DNA of 64,000 nucleotides, from the NCBI RefSeq assembly GCF_033898505.1, contig NZ_JAXAFK010000001.1, positions 744,001-808,000 on the forward strand, given 5' to 3'. The position numbers and the translations under genes are program-made. Position 1 is the stretch's first letter, and each line of letters starts with the position of its first letter. The notes beneath the pieces are model-generated. The model was not told the origin of the DNA. It searched no databases and worked only from the letters and a program-made list of their open reading frames with translations. This DNA comes from Pectobacterium carotovorum. GTDB lineage: Bacteria; Pseudomonadota; Gammaproteobacteria; Enterobacterales; Enterobacteriaceae. Positions 55,032 to 62,438 of this stretch are shown piece by piece.

Positions 55032-56561
55032 TTATTTTGCGTCGGCGACAATGTGCGTAGCGGCGTTAATCAGCGTACGTTCACGCGGGTCACGCAGGGC
55101 GTCTTTGACCTGTGCGCTCTCACCTTGAATAACGCGCTCATGCAGCATCGGGATCGCGGCATCGCTGGCAAGGATCAGATTTTCTGCCTGCATGATGGCC
55201 TGACGGCGTGCAACGCCCGCAGGAATCGTGGCCGCTTTTTGCAGCGCCTGATCGATGTCTGGTCGGCACAGTTGCGCGATGTTGAATGACCCTTCGCAGG
55301 CAAAATCGCTGTACAGGTAAGCCACCGGATCGCCGGAATCCAGCACGGTGGCGCGGGATAAAATAAAGGCGTCAAACTTGCCCGCCAGCGCGTCGGACTC
55401 AATCTGTGCATACTCACGCACTACCTGCTTCACCGTAAATCCTGCGGCGGTAAGCTGCTGTGCCAGATAGACCGCCACCTCAGGTAGCTCGGCGCGATCG
55501 CTGAAGGTTGCCAGCGTGATAGTCGCCCCCGCTGGCGTACCGGCTTTGACCGGATTCGCCACCGGCTGGCGCAGTTCCGCCGCCCACGGCAGCGCAGGAC
55601 CTAGCAGACCCTGCGCGATGTCGGCGCGCTTCTCATAGACGTTATCCACCAGCTGTTGGCGGTTAATCGCATCACGCACGGCGGCACGCATTGCAGGATC
55701 GTGCATTACGCCGTGGCGCGTATTCAGATACAGCGTGTTAGTGCGCGGCATCGGGACTTCATGCACCAGCGATTGATCCAGCAGCGGTGCCTGAGAAACC
55801 GGGATGGCTTCGACAATGTCTGCCGTGCCGGTGCGTAATGCAGCCGCGCGCGCTGCACCGTCAGAGACAAAGCTGACGTCGATCCCGCTGGCCAGTGATT
55901 TCTCACCCCAGTAGCCGTCGAATCTGTCCAATACCGCGCTGCTGGTGCCAGTGACGCTACGCAGAACGAACGGGCCGCTTCCGGTGTTGATCGGATTGAC
56001 CACGCCATTTTTACCGTATGCCGCGGTAGAGAGGATCGCCAACTGTGGGCTGGATAAGCGCTGAGGCAGCAGCGGATCCGCTTTAGCGGTAGAGACAATC
56101 ACGGCGTTATCGCCATCGGCTTTTACCGTTAACTGCACGCCGTCCAGAATGCGCGGCTTGGGAGCCGCGGTGGATGCGACGGTGAGCGCGTTCACCACCG
56201 TGGCGGCGTTTAACGTGGTGTTATCGTGAAAATGGACGTTGGGGCGGAGTTCAAAACGCCAGGATTTATCATCGATTTGCTGCCATTTTGTCGCCAGTGC
56301 AGGCTGGGCTTCGCCGAGTGTGTCGAGCACCACCAGCGTTTCTGCCGTGCTCCAGCGCGACAGTTTAAAGGCATCGTCGCTCAGCGGCGTCAGACCGGAG
56401 CGCGGTGGTTGAAGCATCGCCAGTTTGATTCGACCGTCATGATGCGAAGTGTGCTTTTCCTCCGGCTCGTTGAAGCAGCCCGACAGCAGCAGCGTGGCTG
56501 ATAGCAGGCCGGAAACGGGCCACAGGAGATTACGCATATTCATCAGTCTGTCCTTATTCAT
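55032..56561 (-). CDS. Family 5 extracellular solute-binding lipoprotein
   Basis: The 509-residue protein has a lipobox (LLLSGC) and the SBP family 5 fold used for peptides, nickel complexes and opine metallophores: LRPNVHFHDNTTLNAATVV, NTGSGPFVLRSVT, DRFDGYWGEK and MRAAVRDAINRQQLVDNVY. A histidine-rich stretch (EEKHTSHHDGR) follows the mature N-terminus and could touch metal. It overlaps the MFS gene by 8 bp and lies 40 bp before the fused permease. The ligand is not readable from sequence. Confidence 0.87.
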   Translation of the reverse strand: MNKDRLMNMRNLLWPVSGLLSATLLLSGCFNEPEEKHTSHHDGRIKLAMLQPPRSGLTPLSDDAFKLSRWSTAETLVVLDTLGEAQPALATKWQQIDDKSWRFELRPNVHFHDNTTLNAATVVNALTVASTAAPKPRILDGVQLTVKADGDNAVIVSTAKADPLLPQRLSSPQLAILSTAAYGKNGVVNPINTGSGPFVLRSVTGTSSAVLDRFDGYWGEKSLASGIDVSFVSDGAARAAALRTGTADIVEAIPVSQAPLLDQSLVHEVPMPRTNTLYLNTRHGVMHDPAMRAAVRDAINRQQLVDNVYEKRADIAQGLLGPALPWAAELRQPVANPVKAGTPAGATITLATFSDRAELPEVAVYLAQQLTAAGFTVKQVVREYAQIESDALAGKFDAFILSRATVLDSGDPVAYLYSDFACEGSFNIAQLCRPDIDQALQKAATIPAGVARRQAIMQAENLILASDAAIPMLHERVIQGESAQVKDALRDPRERTLINAATHIVADAK

Positions 56562-57801
56562 TCAAGGTTGAAGAGGATTTAAACGGGCGGCAGATGACCA
56601 TCATCGCCAGCGAACTGCACAGCGGCACAGCGGCGAGCAGCACCCACGGAATAGCGGCCTGTGGTGACGGCGTCAGCGCACGGTCGAGCTGGCTACCGAG
56701 TACAAAATTGCCGAGCAGGACGGCAATGCCGCCCATCGACGCCAGCGCGCCATAGTGCGCACCCAGATTCTGGTTGTTGGCAAAGCGCGGGATGAGGTCC
56801 ATCCCGACCGGAACGATTAACATCTGCCCCAGCGTCAACAGCGTAATTAACGAGATAGCCGGAAGCAGGCGCTGCCAGCCGTCAGGCGGCGTGCTGGAGG
56901 CAAACAGCGCGACGCTAAAGAACGAGGCAGCTAGCAGCGCAAAGCCCAGTGGCAGCATGCGTGCCGCGCCAACCCGGCGGGCAAAACGCGCCAGCGGGAG
57001 CTGTAACCCGATCACCAGCAGGGAAGCCAGCACAAACAGCGGACCGAGATCTTTCTCGCTGCTGCCGGAGCGATGCAGTTCAACCGGCAGCGCCAGATAG
57101 AGCTGGTTGTAGCTGAACAGGTAAGCGCTGTAGGCAATAATGAACGCGACAAAGCGGCGCTGGCGGAACGTTTCCCACCACGGGGCGATATGTAGTTCAC
57201 CCTGATTGCGCTGCGTCGGCGGCAGGCTGAAAAACAGGACGATGAGCGCGATGACAAAGACGCCCGCGCCTGCGAGCGCCACGCGCTGGAATCCGTACCC
57301 GGCCAGTACCGAACCGAGCAACGGCCCTAACACCGCGCCCAACTCACCGCAAATGGCAAACAGGGCGAACCACTCGGAGCGGCTGCGTTTTCCCTCTTTT
57401 TCACTTTGCGTACCGGCTTGTGCCATTAATGCTTCAATCGCGGGGGAGAACAGGGCACCGCCAACGCCGGTCAGGCAGGCGCCGAGAATAATCGGCCACA
57501 GCGAGTCGCCCAGCGCCAGCAGCAGATAGCCGCTGATGCGCACGACACAGCCGCACAGGATAATCACGCGTGCGCCGAAGCGGTCAGCCAGCGCCCCGCC
57601 GACTAAAAACATGCCCTGTTGAGAAAAGGTGCGTAAGCCAATCACCAGCCCGATGGCCCAGCCGGAAAGCAGCATGTCGTCGCGCAAGAAAATCGCCAGA
57701 AACGGCACGACGGCATAAAAGCCAATATTGAAAACAAGCTGGCTGCCCAGAAGCAACGGGGGATAAGGCCGCGGCGGGCGGCTGGCGGTCAGGTCTGACA
57801 T
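56554..57801 (-). CDS. MFS transporter in the ABC operon
   Basis: The 415-residue protein has twelve predicted helices and the MFS motif A (GGALADRFGARVIILCG). It is embedded between the second ATPase gene and the binding-protein gene of an ABC import system. That combination recalls the opine metallophore operons (for example staphylopine cnt), where an MFS protein exports the chelator, but no chelator synthesis genes are present in the window. It could equally be an importer or a drug exporter. Repeated CGTTAT units precede its start. Confidence 0.82.
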   Translation of the reverse strand: MSDLTASRPPRPYPPLLLGSQLVFNIGFYAVVPFLAIFLRDDMLLSGWAIGLVIGLRTFSQQGMFLVGGALADRFGARVIILCGCVVRISGYLLLALGDSLWPIILGACLTGVGGALFSPAIEALMAQAGTQSEKEGKRSRSEWFALFAICGELGAVLGPLLGSVLAGYGFQRVALAGAGVFVIALIVLFFSLPPTQRNQGELHIAPWWETFRQRRFVAFIIAYSAYLFSYNQLYLALPVELHRSGSSEKDLGPLFVLASLLVIGLQLPLARFARRVGAARMLPLGFALLAASFFSVALFASSTPPDGWQRLLPAISLITLLTLGQMLIVPVGMDLIPRFANNQNLGAHYGALASMGGIAVLLGNFVLGSQLDRALTPSPQAAIPWVLLAAVPLCSSLAMMVICRPFKSSSTLNE

Positions 57802-57810
57802 GTCATGGTC

Positions 57811-57846
57811 CGTTATAAGAAAAGTCGTTATAAAAAGCCCGTTATG
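57811..57846 (-). repeat. Three CGTTAT direct repeats before the MFS gene
   Basis: CGTTATAA at 57811 and 57826 and CGTTATGG at 57840 are spaced 15 and 14 bases apart in the 99-bp gap between the second ATPase gene and the MFS gene. Function unknown; a regulatory site or slippage product are both possible. Confidence 0.4.
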
Positions 57847-57900
57847 GGAAAATGTGTTATTGACGCGGTATTTTATTGTAAAAAGGATGTTTTCGGCGAG

Positions 57901-58737
57901 CTAATAGCCAGACGTCGACAGCGCGGGCACGGCCTGCAACAGGCGGGCCGTGTGCGCCTGCTGCGGTGACGCCAGCACCTCGGCGGTGGGGCGATCTTCA
58001 ATGATGCATCCGCCGTCCATGACCAGCATTCTGTCGCACAGGCCGGCGAGCATGGAAATGTCGTGCGATACCATCAGCAAGCCCATCTTGTTTTGTTCGG
58101 TGACCTGTTGAAGCAGGGCTTTAATCTGTTCGCGCAGCGGTAAATCCAGGCCGCTGACAGGTTCATCCGCCAGTAAAAATTCGGGTTGAATCATCAGCGC
58201 TCGTGCCAGCGCGACGCGCTGTGCCTGCCCACCGGAAAGCTGCCCGGCGACCTTGTCCAGAAGCGTGGCGCTTAGCCCCACCTGATCCATGACTTCACGC
58301 AGGCGGGTCGAATGATTTCCAGTGATGCGCTGACTTTCATCGGGGCGAAGTCGTTTCAGCGGCTCGATGAGGAGATCGGCGACGCGCTGACGCGGTGCAA
58401 GCGAGCCTGCCGGATCCTGCGGAATATACTGAACGCGACGGCGATACCAGAGCAGCGAACGTACCGAGCCCGGCTTAATCAGGTTGCCGTCGCAGTACAC
58501 GCTACCACCCTCCGGTGCTTCAAGCGCGAGCAGGGTTTTTAGTAGCGTGGATTTACCACAGCCGGAAGCGCCGACCAGCCCGACGCGTTCATGCTGTTGC
58601 AGATTCAGCGACAGGTCATGAAAAATCGCACTGGCAGGATCGGCCTCTTGCCACGGAAAACGTGACGTCTGACGATAGCGGCTGACGTGTTCGAGGCTTA
58701 AAAACGGTGTGGGAACCGCATGCAGGTGGTGGTTCAT
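57901..58737 (-). CDS. Oligopeptide/nickel-type ABC ATPase (DppF/NikE-like)
   Basis: The 278-residue protein carries Walker A GASGCGKST, the Q-loop in RRVQYIPQDPAGSL, signature LSGGQAQR, Walker B FLLADEPVSGLD and the switch His in MVSHD. The PQDPxxSL form is typical of the DppF/OppF/NikE branch. It overlaps the first ATPase gene by 4 bp, so the two subunits are probably made together and energise the fused permease. Confidence 0.9.
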   Translation of the reverse strand: MNHHLHAVPTPFLSLEHVSRYRQTSRFPWQEADPASAIFHDLSLNLQQHERVGLVGASGCGKSTLLKTLLALEAPEGGSVYCDGNLIKPGSVRSLLWYRRRVQYIPQDPAGSLAPRQRVADLLIEPLKRLRPDESQRITGNHSTRLREVMDQVGLSATLLDKVAGQLSGGQAQRVALARALMIQPEFLLADEPVSGLDLPLREQIKALLQQVTEQNKMGLLMVSHDISMLAGLCDRMLVMDGGCIIEDRPTAEVLASPQQAHTARLLQAVPALSTSGY

Positions 58738-59573
58738 CCGGCGAGCGCTCCGACAGCGGCTGAAGGTCGTACATTTGCCAGTAACACATTGTCAGATAAA
58801 AGCGTGTCAGCGCGACGTGCGGCAGCGACCAGACTGCGGGTATACGGCTGCTGTGGCGCATTCAGCAATTGCAGCATACTGCCGGATTCAACGATCCGAC
58901 CGTTTTCCATCACCAGACCGCGCTGGCAGAGCTGGGCGGCGACGGCGATATCATGCGTAATAAACAACAGGGCAGGGGCATCCGGCTGCGCGCTACGTTC
59001 CTGTAAGACCTGCAATACCTGCTGCTGGGTAATGACATCAAGCGCGGTGGTGGGTTCGTCCGCCACCAGCAGACGCGTCTTGCCGAGCAGCGCAAGGGTA
59101 ATACAAATGCGCTGACGCTGGCCGCCGGACAGTTCGGCAGGATAGCGTTGCAACAGGTTGGGGATATCATCCAACTGCATGGCGCTAAGAAGCGCAGAAA
59201 GCTCAGCGGAAGAAGTGGTTTTCAACGCGAGTGACAGCTGTTTTCCTAACGGCATGAGAGGATTAAGCGCCGTTGCCGAGTCTTGGAATACGGCCGAGAC
59301 GCGGCCAGTCTGCGGGCGTGCCAGCGCTTTCAACTGACCAACCTCTTCACCATTGACCCGAATGCTGCCGCTACTCTGACAGCCCGCTGGCGGTGTGCCG
59401 ATGACTGCTTTGGCGGTGAGGGATTTACCGGAACCGGATGCGCCGAGTAAACAGACACGTTCACCTGCGAACAGCGTAAAACTGATATCGCTGACTTTGG
59501 CTTCGCCACCAATAGATAGGTTAAGGTTCTCTACCTGAAGAATGGCGTCTGTGTGTCTGTTCCTGTTAATCAT
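58734..59573 (-). CDS. Oligopeptide/nickel-type ABC ATPase (DppD/NikD-like)
   Basis: The 279-residue protein has Walker A GASGSGKSL, signature LSGGQRQR, Walker B LVADEPTTALD and the switch His in FITHD, with the extended C-terminal segment (APQQPYTRSLVAA) of the DppD/NikD branch. It is the first gene of the five-gene operon. The start at 59573 is preferred over 59615 because the latter would place a Zur-like operator inside the coding sequence; neither has a strong ribosome site. Confidence 0.88.
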   Translation of the reverse strand: MINRNRHTDAILQVENLNLSIGGEAKVSDISFTLFAGERVCLLGASGSGKSLTAKAVIGTPPAGCQSSGSIRVNGEEVGQLKALARPQTGRVSAVFQDSATALNPLMPLGKQLSLALKTTSSAELSALLSAMQLDDIPNLLQRYPAELSGGQRQRICITLALLGKTRLLVADEPTTALDVITQQQVLQVLQERSAQPDAPALLFITHDIAVAAQLCQRGLVMENGRIVESGSMLQLLNAPQQPYTRSLVAAARRADTLLSDNVLLANVRPSAAVGALAG

Positions 59574-59600
59574 GGCTAACGTATACGGTTGATGTAAATC

Positions 59601-59623
59601 GATATGTAATAACATAACAAATT
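59601..59623 (-). promoter_or_regulatory. Candidate Zur box
   Basis: The minus-strand 23-mer agrees with the enterobacterial Zur consensus (centre TGTTATANTATAACA) at about 17 of 23 positions, and at 13 of 15 in the centre. It lies 28 bp upstream of the first ATPase start, the expected place for a repressor. Confidence 0.6.
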
Positions 59624-59782
59624 AAAACGAAGTGATGCAAAGGAAATGTGATCCAGAGCGTATAAATTGGCGCATTGATGCCGCTCACTCGGCGGCCACG
59701 TCCACCGCTGCATAATTTTTTAAGCCGGATATAAACCACCGCAAGTTGAGGCATTTGTGTTAGAGGCAGTGTACAGATAGAC

Positions 59783-59806
59783 GCGATCTCACTGGGAGCG
59801 AGATCG
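59783..59806 (-). terminator. Hairpin downstream of the sulfotransferase gene
   Basis: 8-bp perfect arms (59783-59790 with 59799-59806), 8-nt loop, 15 bp after the sulfotransferase stop. No T-run on the minus strand. Confidence 0.5.
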
Positions 59807-59821
59807 CATTCAGGGGGAGGT

Positions 59822-61612
59822 TTAGCGTTGCTCGGCCAACCACTGGCGCAGGCGTTCGGGCTGCTGTGCGCCGCTCAAGCGAGCAAGCTCTTCACCGTTT
59901 TCGATCCAGAGTAAGGTCGGCAGCGTTCTGACCGCCAATTTCTCCGCCAGCGCAATGTGGTGATCGGCGTCCAGATAATGACTTGGCAACTGGGGGTATT
60001 CCTCGTTATCCCGCATCGAGTCTAACTGTCGGTAGAGGCTCTTGCAGTGGACGCAGCGCTCCGCGCCGACCAGCAGCAGCTGTGGGCCATGTTGCGCTGC
60101 CAGTTCAGGCCAACGGTCGGCGGTGAGTGGCGCAAAACGCTCACGGTTGACGGCAAAGAGCTTAGGGCTGCGCTTGAGGTCTTCGCTATCGGTTGCGACG
60201 CACAGGGCATCGCCGCTCTTTTTGTAGGGGCGCGTGCCCTCAATACGAATGACGCTGGCGAAGCCGGGCGCGGCGGCGCCGGGTTGGCGTAACTGGGTGT
60301 TGTCGGGGGCGATCACCTCAGTTTCCTGTGGACGCGGCAGCTGTGGTACCCACTCGTAGGGCACGCGGTAAGCGCGATACAGCATGTTGGTGTTCACCGT
60401 CTTGCCCCAGTAGGGGGAAATAAACTCCCAGACAATCTCGTGATCGACGGTGACTTCAAAGAGTCGACCGTTGGCGCCTTCATTAATCAGCGTATTGCCG
60501 TTCGGCAGACGCTGGATATTGCTGATGTACGGACTGTAAAAACGGAAGGCATCGGTCGGGTGTGGGATGCCTGCTTCGTAGGGCGAATAGCGCCAGACAA
60601 TATCCAGCGTTACCGGGTTGATTTCCAGCACGCGGGAATAGTCACGCCAGGCGTTTTTCACGCCGTCGGCCGACGCCGGATTGGGCGCGCCGTAGCCAGC
60701 CCAACCGCCGTTATCAAACACCAGAATATTGCCCGCGCCCGGCAAGCCTGCGGGGATCATATGTGCGTGATGCTGGCCGATAATCCAGCCAATGTGTTTG
60801 AGTTCCGGTGTGTTGTAATTCGGGCCAAGCTGCCAGACGATATGGCCGCTCTGCTTGTCGATGATGGCGATGATGTTGGACTCGCGTGCGTCCCAGATAA
60901 TGTTATCCGGGTGGAAGCGTGTATCGCCTTGATCGAACCACGGGTTGGGGCCGAGTGCCGACATGGAGTTGATATGCATCCAGTCGCCCATGCCGCCGCC
61001 GCTTTTGCGCAGGTTAGGGTTGTTATACAGCGCGGTTTTCGCATCGTCGTCAAAGCCCAGCTCATCGAAATGATCGCTGCAACGCCATTCCCACAAGATG
61101 TTACCTTCCCAGTCCACCTCAATAATGGTGTCGTCGAGCAGCAGTTTGTCGCTAATGCGCGCATTGTGCAGGTTGGTATGCGCTAGCAATAGCGTGTTGC
61201 CGCCGATCGACTGCGGTTCCTGACCCGGTGTGTAGTAGCCGACCGGATTACCGCTGCGCTGGTAGTCATGATGGACGCGCGCCATCCATTCGGGCGGAAG
61301 ATCGGGATCGGTAATGTGTTCATAGCCGTTGAATTTCCAGACGACGTTGCCGTCCCAGTCCACCTGAATCAGATCGACCATGTCCTGCATGCCGTAACGC
61401 GAATCGCGTTCACCGCTGTGTCCGAGGATGTAACCGCCGGGCAGGATCTTGTTGGGGAAGCCGTGCAGACCTTCCCACAGACGCAGTTCGGTGCCGTTCA
61501 TATCCACCAGTACCGCGCCGCGTTCCAGCGCTTGAAAGACGGTGTAGCCGCCCCAGGCTTTTTCCGGGTTGTAAATCGTCGTGCCGGTCGGGTAGACGGA
61601 AGGGTGTCCCAT
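59822..61612 (-). CDS. Arylsulfotransferase-like protein fused to a thioredoxin domain
   Basis: The 596-residue protein has an arylsulfotransferase (ASST) beta-propeller over about residues 10-440, with GDWMHINSMSALGPN, SGHIVWQLGPNYNTPELKHIGWIIGQHHAHM-type segments and NGNTLINEGANGRLFEV. The last 110 residues form a thioredoxin-like domain with the pair CVHC and a cis-Pro segment RTLPTLLW. Classical ASSTs are periplasmic and need separate Dsb proteins; here there is no signal peptide, so it should be cytoplasmic. It lies 16 bp after an SsuB-like ATPase gene, suggesting work on imported sulfate esters. Activity is inference. Confidence 0.85.
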   Translation of the reverse strand: MGHPSVYPTGTTIYNPEKAWGGYTVFQALERGAVLVDMNGTELRLWEGLHGFPNKILPGGYILGHSGERDSRYGMQDMVDLIQVDWDGNVVWKFNGYEHITDPDLPPEWMARVHHDYQRSGNPVGYYTPGQEPQSIGGNTLLLAHTNLHNARISDKLLLDDTIIEVDWEGNILWEWRCSDHFDELGFDDDAKTALYNNPNLRKSGGGMGDWMHINSMSALGPNPWFDQGDTRFHPDNIIWDARESNIIAIIDKQSGHIVWQLGPNYNTPELKHIGWIIGQHHAHMIPAGLPGAGNILVFDNGGWAGYGAPNPASADGVKNAWRDYSRVLEINPVTLDIVWRYSPYEAGIPHPTDAFRFYSPYISNIQRLPNGNTLINEGANGRLFEVTVDHEIVWEFISPYWGKTVNTNMLYRAYRVPYEWVPQLPRPQETEVIAPDNTQLRQPGAAAPGFASVIRIEGTRPYKKSGDALCVATDSEDLKRSPKLFAVNRERFAPLTADRWPELAAQHGPQLLLVGAERCVHCKSLYRQLDSMRDNEEYPQLPSHYLDADHHIALAEKLAVRTLPTLLWIENGEELARLSGAQQPERLRQWLAEQR

Positions 61613-61628
61613 AATGGTGCTCCAGTAT

Positions 61629-62438
61629 TTACGTGTTCAGAGAAGAGGAAGCGGCCGCCGTATCGGCGGGCTGCGTCAGCAGTGCGAGCAGGTCGCTGCA
61701 CTGTTGGTGAAAGGCCTGACTGTCACGCTGGCGCGGATGCGTCAACGAAATCGTCGCAATCTGGCGGATACGGCCCGGACGAGGTGCCAGCACGACGACG
61801 CGATCGGCGAGGTAGACGGCTTCCTCGACATCGTGAGTGACCAGCAGCGTGGTAGTGCCCTCCGTCTGATGAATGCGGCGTAGCTCCTGCTGCATCTGCT
61901 GGCGGGTTAACGCATCCAGCGCGCCAAAAGGTTCATCCAGCATCAGGATGCGCGGATTGGCGACCAGACCGCGTGCGATAGCCACACGCTGCGCCATACC
62001 GCCGGAAAGTTGGGCGGGCAGGGCATCGGCAAAATCCTGCAAATGCACAAGCTGAATAAAGTGGTCGATCAGGCGCTTCCGTGCTTTGTCGTCGACAGCC
62101 TCATTTGCCAGCCCGAGCGCGATGTTTTGCCGTACCGTCAGCCACGGAAACAGGCGCGGTTCCTGAAACACCATGCCGCGCTCACGTCCGATGCCGCGCA
62201 CGGTGTTCCCTTCCACCAGTACACGTCCCTGATAGTCGTTGTCCAGACCGACCAGCATACGCAGCAGCGTGGATTTACCGCAGCCGCTGCTGCCGACAAT
62301 CGCCACCAGTTCGCCGCTGTGAATCGATAGGGAAAAATCCTCAATCACCGTCAGCGTCTCGCCCTGTACGCGAAACTGTTTACGCAGGCGATCGAACTGC
62401 ACCACCGGTGGTGGTACGTCAAGGGTTGTGGATGTCAT
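61629..62438 (-). CDS. Nitrate/sulfonate/taurine-type ABC ATPase (SsuB/TauB-like)
   Basis: The 269-residue protein has Walker A GSSGCGKST, Q-loop MVFQEPRLFPWL, signature LSGGMAQR, Walker B LMLDEPFGALD and the switch His in LVTHDVEEAV. The EPRLFPWL and VEEAVYLADR segments are typical of the SsuB/TauB/NrtD branch. Its start overlaps the permease stop by 4 bp. With the permease it should import sulfonates or sulfate esters, which would suit control by Cbl or CysB. A binding protein is not in the window and may lie just upstream of the permease. Confidence 0.92.
   Translation of the reverse strand: MTSTTLDVPPPVVQFDRLRKQFRVQGETLTVIEDFSLSIHSGELVAIVGSSGCGKSTLLRMLVGLDNDYQGRVLVEGNTVRGIGRERGMVFQEPRLFPWLTVRQNIALGLANEAVDDKARKRLIDHFIQLVHLQDFADALPAQLSGGMAQRVAIARGLVANPRILMLDEPFGALDALTRQQMQQELRRIHQTEGTTTLLVTHDVEEAVYLADRVVVLAPRPGRIRQIATISLTHPRQRDSQAFHQQCSDLLALLTQPADTAAASSSLNT

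Noticed and set aside
60440..61186. 248-codon frame opposite the sulfotransferase fusion
   Set aside because: Antisense to a gene with clear ASST and thioredoxin motifs; no ribosome site.
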